Source: Niabella sp. (GTDB lineage: Bacteria; Bacteroidota; Bacteroidia; Chitinophagales; Chitinophagaceae). Taken from it: DNA of 64,000 nucleotides. Position 1 is the stretch's first letter. Every line of letters starts with the position of its first letter. Of this stretch, positions 16,538-24,708 are shown in pieces. The notes beneath the pieces were generated by a model. The model was not told where the DNA came from, made no database searches, and saw nothing but the letters and a program-made list of their open reading frames with translations. The stretch lies in contig NZ_JASLGT010000020.1 in assembly GCF_030150205.1 (NCBI RefSeq), forward strand, positions 75,012 through 139,011, read 5' to 3'. The position numbers were made by a program, and so were the translations under genes.

Positions 16538-16570
16538 CAAAAATAGAGAATCTTCCCGGTTCATTCCAAA
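16538..16570 (-). promoter_or_regulatory. Bacteroidota-type promoter of the noncoding RNA
   Basis: On the reverse strand TTTG (16570-16567) is followed after 21 bp by TATTTTTG (16545-16538). This fits the TTTG-N19-21-TAnnTTTG pattern of primary-sigma promoters in this phylum. Initiation near 16531 would give a roughly 240-nt primary transcript ending at the hairpin 16287-16324, with about 30 nt removed at the 5' end if it is processed like a tRNA. Confidence 0.6.
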
Positions 16571-16654
16571 TAATTCAATAAAAATTTTGAAAATATAGAA
16601 AATGTTTAAATATTTGCAGTGATTGTTAAATTATTTAAAATCAATATTGCCTAA

Positions 16655-17122
16655 ATGAACAATAAATTGAATCTAGACAAACTCGATTTGCAGATCATCC
16701 AGCACATGATGGAGGATGCAGAGATTTCGTATGCCGATCTTGGCAAAAAGCTTTTTGTATCGGGCGGTACCATACATGTGCGTATTAAAAAATTGCAGAA
16801 GGATGGCATAGTGAAAGGTACGAAATTAAATACAGACTTAAAACTATTGGGATATGATGTGATTGCTTTTATCGGAATTTATCTGAAAGAAAGTTCCCTG
16901 TATGATTCTGTAGCCAAAGAATTGTATAAGCTAAAGGAAGTGGTTCGTCTTAACTATACTACCGGAAATTACAGCATGTTTGCGGAGATCATCTGTAAAG
17001 ATATCAGTGAACTGCGAACCGTACTGCATGAGAAGTTGCAAAAGATCAAAGGGATTGAAAGAACCGAAACGCTGATCTCCCTTGAGGAAAGTTTTGCCCG
17101 GAATGTAAGAGTACTGGACTAA
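16655..17122 (+). CDS. Lrp/AsnC-family transcriptional regulator
   Basis: 155 aa. The N-terminal helix-turn-helix (about residues 5-60) includes LDLQIIQHMMEDAEISYADLG and FVSGGTIHVRIKKLQKDGIV. The C-terminal RAM/AsnC ligand-binding beta-alpha-beta-beta-alpha-beta domain covers about 70-150. Members form octamers and respond to amino acids. It is monocistronic, with an AT-rich 130-bp upstream region shared with the divergent noncoding RNA. The target cannot be predicted. Confidence 0.93.
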   Translation: MNNKLNLDKLDLQIIQHMMEDAEISYADLGKKLFVSGGTIHVRIKKLQKDGIVKGTKLNTDLKLLGYDVIAFIGIYLKESSLYDSVAKELYKLKEVVRLNYTTGNYSMFAEIICKDISELRTVLHEKLQKIKGIERTETLISLEESFARNVRVLD

Positions 17123-17211
17123 GCCCATTTTCGATTTTCGGTTTTTAATACCTGATTTGATCAAGCCCAAAATGGACAATCCCGATGTAGCAGGCAGGGA
17201 AACGGATTTTC

Positions 17212-18306
17212 TCAGAGCTTTCCCCGTACATTGAGTGCATCCCGCAACCCGTTTCCAAAAAGATTAAAAGCCAGCACAAGGATCATTATGGCAAACCCCG
17301 GCGCCAGCGCCAGCATGGGGTTTTGCGTAATAATAAAATTATAGTTTTCCTTAATCATCAATCCCCAGCTGGGTTGAGGCGGCTGCACGCCAACGCCAAG
17401 GAAACTGAGCCCCGCTTCAATAACGATTGCTGATGCAAAATTAGCGGCTGCTATCACTAATACGGGCCCCATAATATTGGGCCATATGTGCCCCGCGATG
17501 ATGCGCGCATTTCTAAATCCAAGGGCCCGGGTTGCTTCAATATATTCCAGTTCTCTTACCGCCAGTACCTGCCCCCTTACAAGACGGGCCACATTCACCC
17601 ACATGGTTAATCCTACGGCGATGAATACCTGCCAGAAGCCTTTACCAAGTGCCAGTGTAATTGCAAAGACCAATAGCAGTGTCGGGATGCTCCAGATCAC
17701 ATTGATGAACCACATAATGGCTTCATCAATTTTGCCCCGGTAAAATCCGGCAAGGGATCCAAGGATCAATCCGATGCTGATTGATATCAGCACAGTGATC
17801 ATTCCCACACTCAGGCTAACCCTTGTTCCTACGATCAGCCTGCTGAGAATATCCCGTCCGTAGCTGTCTGTTCCCAACCAGAATGTTTTGGTAACAATTG
17901 GCGTTTCGGTCAGCTGTGTTTTTGAGAAATGTACCTTTTCTGTAACCCCTTCATCAATGTATTTATCAACATAGACGCTATCGGCCGTGTATTGGTAGGC
18001 TGTAATGGGAATATAGTCGGCCTGGTCTGGCCGGCCGTTCAGCAGCCGTTGTATAAAGCCGGCGGGATTTGGCTGCTGGTCTTTTTTTATTTTTAAAAAG
18101 GTTTGTTTCCATCCGGGTTTGGCCCCTCCGATCTCAAGAATGATGCGGTTTGCATTGGGTGAAGCATCTTCCGCAAGAAAATAGCAAAAGATCGCCACAA
18201 AGATGGAAAAAAGAATCACGTACAAACCCACCACTGCTCCTTTGTTTTTCTTGAGCCTTTTCCAGGCAGACTGGCGAAATATGGAGAATAATTGCATGCG
18301 TTTCAA
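17212..18306 (-). CDS. ABC transporter permease, DppC/OppC type
   Basis: 364 aa. An N-terminal cytoplasmic stretch precedes TM1 (about residues 24-45). A long extracytoplasmic insert (about 46-145) follows, then the permease domain with five more helices. The EAA loop that contacts the ATPase is visible as EYIEATRALGFRNARIIAGHIWP. The DppC signature SYGRDILSRLIVGTRVSLSVG is present. It would form a heterodimer with a DppB-type permease to import peptides or similar solutes. No DppB, binding protein or ATPase gene is in the window, so the rest of the system is encoded elsewhere. The ATG at 18297 is an alternative start. Confidence 0.88.
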   Translation of the reverse strand: MKRMQLFSIFRQSAWKRLKKNKGAVVGLYVILFSIFVAIFCYFLAEDASPNANRIILEIGGAKPGWKQTFLKIKKDQQPNPAGFIQRLLNGRPDQADYIPITAYQYTADSVYVDKYIDEGVTEKVHFSKTQLTETPIVTKTFWLGTDSYGRDILSRLIVGTRVSLSVGMITVLISISIGLILGSLAGFYRGKIDEAIMWFINVIWSIPTLLLVFAITLALGKGFWQVFIAVGLTMWVNVARLVRGQVLAVRELEYIEATRALGFRNARIIAGHIWPNIMGPVLVIAAANFASAIVIEAGLSFLGVGVQPPQPSWGLMIKENYNFIITQNPMLALAPGFAIMILVLAFNLFGNGLRDALNVRGKL

Positions 18307-18335
18307 ATGTAAGAAAAAACCGATCCGGAATCACT

Positions 18336-19484
18336 TTATTTTACCCGGCGCCCTTTCCATTCATACCGGCCAAAGCTTCCCAGGAACCCTGCAAGTATGG
18401 TATATGCAATATGTAGCGGCTGAAATAAAAAAAAATATCTTAACCGCGACTGTTTGCTGAAGAACTGCGCCACGCTGCTGATAAACGGGTATTCGATAAT
18501 GGTTTTTAAGAGCCAGCATGCAAATAATATATATAGGTAGCTGCTGTGTATAAACCCTGCAATGAGCAACACCAAAAAGGAAAGATTAAAAAAATACACC
18601 AGTAACAACACGGCAAAGATGCGCTTATCGTCGTAACTGGTGGCCTTACTGGCCCAGCGGATGCGTTGGTTAATGAATGCATTCCAGGTGGGTGCCGCCG
18701 CAGTTTTTACAATTGCCTGTTTGGATTTGAGGTAGGTAATCCGGTGCGGATATCGCTTCCATATTTTGTGCATCAGCAGCATATCATCTCCGGAGGCGAT
18801 GGTATCAATTCCGCTGAATCCGTTTACTTCTTGATATACATCTCTCCGGTAAGCCAGGTTGGCGCCATTACACATAGTATGGATATTCTTATAAACAGAG
18901 GCTCCGGTAATGCCCTGCAATGTAAGGAAGTCCAGATCCTGGAATATATTCACAACCGTTCCTTCCTCTATAAAAGCAACAGGAGCTGCAATAAATACCG
19001 GGTCGCTTTCATGAATAGCCTGCGCAAATCCCTGTAACCAGCCGGGGGGAACGATACAGTCCGCGTCGGTGCAAATGATCCATTCGTGCTGCGCTGCTCC
19101 GATGCCGGTTTCAATGGCTTTTTTCTTATAAGAGTTGAGTCCCCCGCCGGTGAGCCGGATAAGGGTTATTAAAAGATTTTCGCTGTTGAGCGCTTTAAAT
19201 CCTTCCACGAGGGCTGCGGTATCATCGTCTGAATGGTCATCCACCACAATCACTTCAAAAAGATGGGCGGGATACTGCTGACGTTTTATCGATTCAAGGA
19301 GCTGCAGAATGTTAGCTGCTTCATTCCGGGCGGGGATGATGATGGAAAAGGTAGCTGGATGACCAGGAACGGTATTGCCGGTATTTGGAGATTGCAGGGG
19401 GATCTGTTTCCAGCTTTTTGTGTAAAACAGGATTAACAGCGTATACACCAGGAGTAATAGCAACAGGACACCAATGAGCCACAT
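18336..19484 (-). CDS. Family 2 glycosyltransferase, membrane-bound
   Basis: 382 aa. TM helix at residues 2-20, then a GT-A domain with SIIIPARNEA, VVVDDHSDDDTAAL, the DxD-like CTDADC and the acceptor-side INQRIRWASKA (QxxRW). Two or three C-terminal helices span about 285-370. The architecture is that of processive or lipid-linked GT2 enzymes acting at the inner membrane. Donor and acceptor are unknown. A TAGCTTTG box 5 bp before the ATG implies an almost leaderless mRNA. It ends 29 bp before the permease gene on the same strand; co-transcription is possible. Confidence 0.9.
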   Translation of the reverse strand: MWLIGVLLLLLLVYTLLILFYTKSWKQIPLQSPNTGNTVPGHPATFSIIIPARNEAANILQLLESIKRQQYPAHLFEVIVVDDHSDDDTAALVEGFKALNSENLLITLIRLTGGGLNSYKKKAIETGIGAAQHEWIICTDADCIVPPGWLQGFAQAIHESDPVFIAAPVAFIEEGTVVNIFQDLDFLTLQGITGASVYKNIHTMCNGANLAYRRDVYQEVNGFSGIDTIASGDDMLLMHKIWKRYPHRITYLKSKQAIVKTAAAPTWNAFINQRIRWASKATSYDDKRIFAVLLLVYFFNLSFLVLLIAGFIHSSYLYILFACWLLKTIIEYPFISSVAQFFSKQSRLRYFFLFQPLHIAYTILAGFLGSFGRYEWKGRRVK

Positions 19485-19489
19485 GTTGG

Positions 19490-19497
19490 CAAAGCTA
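19490..19497 (-). promoter_or_regulatory. -7 promoter element (TAGCTTTG) of the glycosyltransferase gene
   Basis: Perfect TAnnTTTG on the reverse strand with only 5 bp to the ATG at 19484; transcription should start at or within a base or two of the start codon. Confidence 0.5.
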
Positions 19498-19546
19498 ATG
19501 GTTCGTGATTAAATGAAACTACCTTAAAATCCCGTGATGTAATGTC

Positions 19547-20218
19547 TTAAATACGGGCACTATTGGTGCGTTTAACGGGAGTGCGCTGTGTTTTCACCGT
19601 TGGGCGCTTTTTGTGGCTGGTAATGGTAGCAGCCTTCTGCCGGTTGTAGCGGTTTGCAGCTGGCTTGCGGGAAGCTGTATGCCTTGTATCGGAAACTGCA
19701 ATCCTATTCGCGGCGGTTTCATGCACAACAGGAGCTGCCCGGCGACCATTAGACGATTTGATATTCCCATTACCGATGTGGATGGAATGCGTTCCGTTTG
19801 GATTTACGATGGTTTTTGTTGCTCCGTTATTAAGAATGGTTGAGTGCGTACCATCGGGGTTAACGATTGTTTTCGTGCGGCCGTTATTAACGATCGTAGC
19901 GTGTGTTCCGTTTGGATTTACGATGGTTTTTGTTGCTCCGTTATCAATAATGGTTGAATGCGTGCCATCGGGGTTAACGATTGTTTTCGTGCTGCCGTTA
20001 TTAATGATCGTAGCGTGTGTTCCGTTTGGATTTACGATGGTTTTTGCTGCCCCGTTATCAATAATGGTTGAATGCGTACCATCGGGGTTAACGATTGTTT
20101 TTGTTGTTCCATTATTGATAACCACCGAATGTGTACCATCTGAATTGACAATAATGGTTTGTGTCATGCCCGGATACGCTAAAATTACATCAATAATCAG
20201 CAGCAAAGGCCATTTCAT
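19547..20218 (-). CDS. Secreted or envelope repeat protein with seven 19-residue repeats
   Basis: 223 aa. The N-terminus (MKWPLLLIIDVILAYPG) is a probable signal peptide. Residues 21-153 are seven tandem 19-residue units of the form KTIVNPDGTHSTIIDNGAT. After the first unit, D and N alternate strictly at position 7 (NPD/NPN), so the true period is 38 residues. The C-terminal 70 residues are basic (many K and R) and low in complexity. The repeats should form a regular beta structure; no function is known. Homologous repeats would allow copy-number change by recombination. Confidence 0.75.
   Translation of the reverse strand: MKWPLLLIIDVILAYPGMTQTIIVNSDGTHSVVINNGTTKTIVNPDGTHSTIIDNGAAKTIVNPNGTHATIINNGSTKTIVNPDGTHSTIIDNGATKTIVNPNGTHATIVNNGRTKTIVNPDGTHSTILNNGATKTIVNPNGTHSIHIGNGNIKSSNGRRAAPVVHETAANRIAVSDTRHTASRKPAANRYNRQKAATITSHKKRPTVKTQRTPVKRTNSARI
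19760..20158 (-). repeat. Seven tandem 57-bp coding repeats (114-bp higher-order period)
   Basis: Each unit encodes 19 residues. The DNA copies are near-identical (for example TTTACGATGGTTTTTG alternates with TTAACGATTGTTTTCG), and alternate units resemble each other more than their neighbours. This points to expansion by duplication of a two-unit block. Confidence 0.85.
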
Positions 20219-20253
20219 ATAAAAGTATTTATGCCCAATTTACGACAGGCGAA

Positions 20254-20994
20254 TCAAAAATTTTTTGTAAAAATTGCCTGTACCGTTCTGTCCTGCAGCA
20301 ACCGGTGCCCCGCTTCCAGTACATAAGTATGGGCAAGTGCTTCGATGTTTTTTACAAACCGGTCGCCACGTTTTGCAGGAATCACATTGTCGTATCTTCC
20401 AAAATAAAGCTGCGCGGGTGTTTGCCGTTGAGCAATTGTTTTTTTTATCTGTGCGATATCGGGTTTAAAAAATCGGAATGCGGTCCATGTGGTATACAGC
20501 ATTTTGCGTACCTGCGACTGGTGGAGGTAATGAACCGCAAACTTTTTAACCCCCGCATTAATGATCCCGGCCTTATGCAGCGCTCCCGCAAATTTTATCA
20601 GCCATCCCGGCTTTTTCATAGTCCTGGCAAAAAGACGATTGCCTGGTATGGTATGTGCAGCGCACCAATACCAGAAGCTCATTTTCAAGCCATCCGGGGC
20701 CAGCAATACCAGCTGCTGAACATTTTGAGGATATTGCTGGTAATAGGAAAGACATATACGTCCGCCCAGGCTGAATCCCACCAGGATTACCGGCTGTACG
20801 GCATTAAAAGATTCTTCGTTCAATAAATGCTGTATGATTTCATGAAGCTGGGCCGGCGTAAAACGGAGCCCTTCCCTCCATTGGGTACTACCATGAAACG
20901 GTGCATCAATGGCAATGATGGTATACTGATTGGCACTGTTTTTAAGCACCGAAAACGACTGCGCCGATTCGTTGAAACCATGAAAACAGATCAC
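20254..20994 (-). CDS. Alpha/beta hydrolase
   Basis: The fold is recognisable: oxyanion strand VICFHGFNES, nucleophile elbow VGFSLGG, acid GRYDNVIP and catalytic His in LEAGHRLL. The substrate is unknown. The first standard start is a GTG at 20994, but this begins in the middle of the conserved first strand. The frame stays open upstream to about 21100 and encodes LLYRQSVISYGVSGTGPQP, a normal hydrolase N-terminus. No ATG, GTG or TTG exists there. A CTG at 21066 (CTG-AAA-CAG-CAG) fits the position where an ATG would be expected. True start uncertain; use of CTG or loss of the start codon are both possible. Confidence 0.78.
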   Translation of the reverse strand: MICFHGFNESAQSFSVLKNSANQYTIIAIDAPFHGSTQWREGLRFTPAQLHEIIQHLLNEESFNAVQPVILVGFSLGGRICLSYYQQYPQNVQQLVLLAPDGLKMSFWYWCAAHTIPGNRLFARTMKKPGWLIKFAGALHKAGIINAGVKKFAVHYLHQSQVRKMLYTTWTAFRFFKPDIAQIKKTIAQRQTPAQLYFGRYDNVIPAKRGDRFVKNIEALAHTYVLEAGHRLLQDRTVQAIFTKNF

Positions 20995-21295
20995 CGGTTG
21001 CGGCCCGGTGCCGCTAACGCCATAACTAATGACCGATTGCCTGTATAAAAGGTACTGCTGTTTCAGATCCGCTGTTGAGTTGCTGCAATTTCGGTTTTTT
21101 TATGGCCGGCCGGTTAAACGATAACATTTTTATTCCTGGAGTGGCACTTGATGACATGCACTATGGCTTATCCCCCCCTGATCTATATTCCGTCGAATTA
21201 AAAAGAGTACCACTTTTGCGATCCGGCACTAAAAATGCAGTTTCATCACAAAAAAACAGCAATTCGTTACATGGGGTGAATGCAAGCGGAGCCGG

Positions 21296-21904
21296 ATGCA
21301 TACTTTTGGTAAAAAGATGCGTTTTACCATAGGTTGCCTTTTAGTGCTTGCAATGACCGGTAGCTGCGATAAAAAAAAGGATCCGCCGCTACAGGATCCG
21401 CCGGGAGCAACCATACAATATGTTGACCTGCACAACCGGGCCATCACCTTTGGCCAGCAGGCATCGGTTGATGCGGATGGTAACGGAACGGATGACCTGA
21501 TTTTCAGAACATCGCTGCTGGGAGATCCCATCAATAAAGAAGACAAACAGCAATGGAAGGTGCAGGGGTATGCCACTACCCGGTTGCCGGTGAATACAGA
21601 CGACCATATCCCCGTGATCCCTCAAAAACAACGGATCGGTATTGAAGATTTTAACGGCTATCACTGGGCAGAAGGGGTTGCCGCTTTGCTGGCAGAAAAA
21701 GTAACAAATGCCAATGACCAGGTCTTTTGGCGGGGCGATTGGACGGCCGCAGATCACCTGTTTATTCCTTTTAGGATCACGCGCAACAGCCGCATTTATA
21801 CCGGATGGGTTGAGGTGAGCTTTAGCAAGATCCAGGAACAATTAATATTACACCGGGCCGCTCTTTCCACAAAAGAGAACCAGGCCATCGAAACCGGTAG
21901 CTAA
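21296..21904 (+). CDS. Putative lipoprotein of unknown function
   Basis: 202 aa; an ATG at 21317 gives a slightly shorter product. The sequence MRFTIGCLLVLAMTGSC is a lipoprotein signal with its lipobox ending at Cys, followed by DKKKD. The mature domain (about 170 aa) contains ADGNGTDDLIF, similar to a calcium-binding DxDGNG loop, and beta-rich stretches. No family recognised. A clear intrinsic terminator follows at 21947-22007. Confidence 0.72.
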   Translation: MHTFGKKMRFTIGCLLVLAMTGSCDKKKDPPLQDPPGATIQYVDLHNRAITFGQQASVDADGNGTDDLIFRTSLLGDPINKEDKQQWKVQGYATTRLPVNTDDHIPVIPQKQRIGIEDFNGYHWAEGVAALLAEKVTNANDQVFWRGDWTAADHLFIPFRITRNSRIYTGWVEVSFSKIQEQLILHRAALSTKENQAIETGS

Positions 21905-21946
21905 CGTTTCATATTTACGAATCATCCCTGAAATGGGGTGGCCAAA

Positions 21947-22007
21947 GGCGGTATCAAAAGTCTTATTTCCCAACGGAGCAGGACTTTTGATGCCGCCGTT
22001 TTTTTAT
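21947..22007 (+). terminator. Intrinsic terminator after the lipoprotein gene
   Basis: Stem GGCGGTATCAAAAGTC pairs with GACTTTTGATGCCGCC (one G-T pair), loop of about 19 nt, followed by GTTTTTTT. Confidence 0.85.
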
Positions 22008-22058
22008 TTGTTTTATTGAGCGGAATCAATCCCGAAAAGTTGGATGGATGAAAAAATA

Positions 22059-22076
22059 AACTAACTTTGGTTAGTT
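22059..22076. promoter_or_regulatory. Palindromic candidate MarR operator
   Basis: Perfect 7-bp inverted repeat AACTAAC-TTTG-GTTAGTT ending 14 bp before the ATG of the MarR gene. Size, symmetry and position fit autorepression by a MarR dimer. Inferred, not shown. Confidence 0.5.
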
Positions 22077-22090
22077 GTTAAAACAACTAT

Positions 22091-22531
22091 ATGCCAAACA
22101 ACCAATTTAAAAAAAGTGAATTGTACAGCTTCATCACCGGTGTAGCCAGTACGGCTATTGCCCGGAGGTTGCAGAAGAAGTTCAACCAGGCAGATCTGAG
22201 TCTGACCATCGAACAGTGGAGCGTGTTGTACCACTTATGGAAAGAAGATGGCATTAGTCAGCAGGACCTTTGTAAGGCCACTTTCCGGGATAAGCCCAGC
22301 ATGACGCGGCTGGTAGATAACCTGGAAAAAGCAGGAATGGTAAAACGGATCTCTTCGCGGTCCGATCGCAGAAAGAACCTGATTTATCTCACAGACCGTG
22401 CAAAGGAAATGCAGGAAACCTGTTACGGCTTTGCAGAGGAAACCGTGGAAGAAGCACTTTCCGGTGTAAGCCAGGATAAAATTGAGGTTTGTAAAGAAGT
22501 GCTGAAGATTGTATATGAGAATTTAAGGTAA
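22091..22531 (+). CDS. MarR-family transcriptional regulator
   Basis: 146 aa. Winged helix-turn-helix: LTIEQWSVLYHLWKEDGISQQDL, then TFRDKPSMTRLVDNLEKAGMVKR and wing SRSDRRKNLIYLTDRAKEM. Flanking helices form the dimer. It sits 95 bp before an acyl-CoA dehydrogenase on the same strand; in Bacteroidota MarR regulators often precede fatty-acid degradation genes, so a FadR-like role is plausible. A palindrome at 22059-22076 is a candidate operator. A hairpin (GTTATCAG/CTGATAAC, 22558-22587) lies between the two genes and could attenuate read-through. Confidence 0.92.
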   Translation: MPNNQFKKSELYSFITGVASTAIARRLQKKFNQADLSLTIEQWSVLYHLWKEDGISQQDLCKATFRDKPSMTRLVDNLEKAGMVKRISSRSDRRKNLIYLTDRAKEMQETCYGFAEETVEEALSGVSQDKIEVCKEVLKIVYENLR

Positions 22532-22557
22532 GAATGAGCGTTCAGCATTACCCTTCA

Positions 22558-22587
22558 GTTATCAGCGAACAGCTGACGACTGATAAC
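22558..22587 (+). other. Intergenic hairpin between marR and acyl-CoA dehydrogenase genes
   Basis: 8-bp perfect stem GTTATCAG/CTGATAAC with a 14-nt loop and no T-run, so it is not a standard terminator. It could be a processing or attenuation site. Confidence 0.35.
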
Positions 22588-22626
22588 AGAATGCCTCAAC
22601 ATTTTAAAACTTAAAAAACAAAAACA

Positions 22627-24420
22627 ATGGATGCTGCTGTAAACAATGAAACAATTACCAAAGGGGCAGAGTGGCTGATAAAAGAACAGGACCCGGCCGG
22701 AACATTTATTGCCAACGACTTTGATGAAGAGCAGTTGATGATACGTGATCTGTGTAACCAGTTCCTGGAAGCGGAGGTATGGCCCAACCTGGACCGGATT
22801 GATAGTATGGAGCCGGGGCTGATGAAATCGCTGGTACAAAAAGCCGGGGAACAGGGGCTATTGGCCACTTCGTTTCCCGAAGAATACGGCGGACTGGGAA
22901 AGGATTTTGTAACCTCCACCATTATCAATGAATACCTGGGTGCGGGGCATTCTTTTTCCGTGGCAATTGCGGCGCATACGGGTATCGGAACCCTGCCTAT
23001 CTTATATTTTGGCAATCCTGACCAAAAACAAAAGTATATTCCCAAACTGATCACCGGTGAGTGGACGGGCGCTTATGGGCTTACAGAACCTAACAGTGGT
23101 AGTGATGCCCTAAGTGCAAAAACCACGGCTAAGCTGAGCGAGGACGGCAAATATTATTTATTGAACGGACAGAAATGTTGGATCACCAATGGTGGTTTTG
23201 CGGATGTATATACGGTTTTTGCAAAAGTAGATGGTGATAAATTTACCGGCTTTATTGTAGAACGAGGTATGGAAGGTTTTACCCAAGGACCGGAGGAACA
23301 GAAGATGGGGATCAAAGGATCTTCTACCGTACAACTGTATTTTCAGGATGCGAAAGTACCGGTTGAAAATGTGCTGGGTGAGATTGGCAAAGGACATAAG
23401 ATCGCCTTTAATATATTAAACATCGGGCGTCTGAAACTTTGCGCAGCGGCCCTGGGCGGTGCGCGCAAGGCGTTTAATATTTCGCTGGAGTATGCAAAAA
23501 CACGGGAACAGTTCAAGCAGCCGATCAGCAATTTCGGGGCCATTAAACACAAGTTGGCGGAAATGGCCATTGGCATGTTTGCAGCGGAATCGGCCCTGTA
23601 CCGCACGGCAAAATGGATCGACCGGTTTGAACAGAAATTACTGGATGAAGGTAAGCCCTTTAATGAAGCATTGCTGGGAGCGGCAGAGGAATATGCTATT
23701 GAATGTGCCATGTTAAAAGTTTTTGGAAGCGAGTTGCTGGACTTTGTAGTGGATGAAGGCGTGCAGATACACGGTGGTAACGGGTTTAGCGCTGAGTATA
23801 ATATTTCAAGAGCTTATCGCGACAGCCGGATCAACCGTATTTATGAAGGTACCAACGAGATTAACCGGTTGCTGATTTTGGATATGACCCTGAAACGCGC
23901 AATGCAGGGGCGGCTGAACCTGATGGGACCGGCAATGGAAGTACAAAAGGAACTGATGAGTATACCAGACTTTGGTAGTGAGGATGAAACACCGTTTGCG
24001 GAAGAGCGCAAGCTGATCGCCAATCTTAAAAAAGCCATCCTGATGGTGGCCGGTGCTGCCGCACAAAAACTAATGATGAAAATCGAAGGGGAACAGGAGA
24101 TCCTGATGCATATTGCCGATATGGCAATGGACGTATTTCATGCAGAAAGCGTGCTGCTACGTACTATGAAAACGGCCGCAACCAGGGGCGATGCAGCTGC
24201 AGCCGACTATGCGGATATGACCCGGGTGTACCTGTATGACGCGGCAGATAAGATCAATAAAGCCGGTAAAGACGCCATCAATGGGTTTGCCGAAGGCGAT
24301 GAGCAACGCATGATCCTGATGGGATTAAAACGGTTTACCAAGGCTCAGCCTTTTAACAGCAAGGAGGCACGTCGCCGTATTGCAGACAAATTAATTAATA
24401 CCGGCTATTACTATTTTTAA
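22627..24420 (+). CDS. Acyl-CoA dehydrogenase, long form
   Basis: 597 aa against about 380 for the basic family. N-terminal helical, middle beta and C-terminal helical domains occupy residues 25-420: TSFPEEYGGLG, AYGLTEPNSGSDALS, CWITNGGFADVY, IKGSSTVQLYF, and VQIHGGNGFSAEY with RIYEGTNEINRLLI. The extra C-terminal 170 residues form another helical region as in VLCAD-type enzymes. It oxidises acyl-CoA to enoyl-CoA with FAD, passing electrons to ETF. It follows a MarR regulator, suggesting lipid-responsive control. A GC-rich terminator follows at 24447-24468. Confidence 0.93.
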   Translation: MDAAVNNETITKGAEWLIKEQDPAGTFIANDFDEEQLMIRDLCNQFLEAEVWPNLDRIDSMEPGLMKSLVQKAGEQGLLATSFPEEYGGLGKDFVTSTIINEYLGAGHSFSVAIAAHTGIGTLPILYFGNPDQKQKYIPKLITGEWTGAYGLTEPNSGSDALSAKTTAKLSEDGKYYLLNGQKCWITNGGFADVYTVFAKVDGDKFTGFIVERGMEGFTQGPEEQKMGIKGSSTVQLYFQDAKVPVENVLGEIGKGHKIAFNILNIGRLKLCAAALGGARKAFNISLEYAKTREQFKQPISNFGAIKHKLAEMAIGMFAAESALYRTAKWIDRFEQKLLDEGKPFNEALLGAAEEYAIECAMLKVFGSELLDFVVDEGVQIHGGNGFSAEYNISRAYRDSRINRIYEGTNEINRLLILDMTLKRAMQGRLNLMGPAMEVQKELMSIPDFGSEDETPFAEERKLIANLKKAILMVAGAAAQKLMMKIEGEQEILMHIADMAMDVFHAESVLLRTMKTAATRGDAAAADYADMTRVYLYDAADKINKAGKDAINGFAEGDEQRMILMGLKRFTKAQPFNSKEARRRIADKLINTGYYYF

Positions 24421-24446
24421 TACCCTCCGTATGAACATTGAGAAAT

Positions 24447-24468
24447 CGGGGCCCTGCCCCGTTTTTTT
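24447..24468 (+). terminator. Intrinsic terminator of the acyl-CoA dehydrogenase gene
   Basis: Stem CGGGGC-CCT-GCCCCG followed by seven T. Confidence 0.85.
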
Positions 24469-24504
24469 ATGAAAAGAGGCCAGGCTACATTAAATGGTGT
24501 GCCA

Positions 24505-24523
24505 CCCCCCCCCCAAAAAAAAA
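24505..24523 (+). repeat. Homopolymer tract C10-A9
   Basis: Ten C followed directly by nine A in the intergenic region about 190 bp upstream of the DUF3857 operon. Such runs are prone to slippage; no promoter element can be tied to it with confidence. Confidence 0.7.
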
Positions 24524-24708
24524 TCTTAAATATATAAATGCCTTGTATTGAGGTTTGTTCTCCCCGTAACAACGATTGGCAACAAACACGGTAATTGTTT
24601 TGAAGTCGCTCTTTCTTATGTTCGGCCGTATTGTACAAAGGAATTGGCCGGTTAAAAATTTTTTCGTTGTTAATGGAGCTTTTATATTTGTTGCTGGAAT
24701 TAACTATT

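Noticed and set aside
19665..20222. 185-codon plus-strand frame over the repeat protein
   Set aside because: It is the mirror of the 57-bp repeats; the minus-strand product has a signal peptide and a regular 19-residue consensus, the plus-strand one does not.
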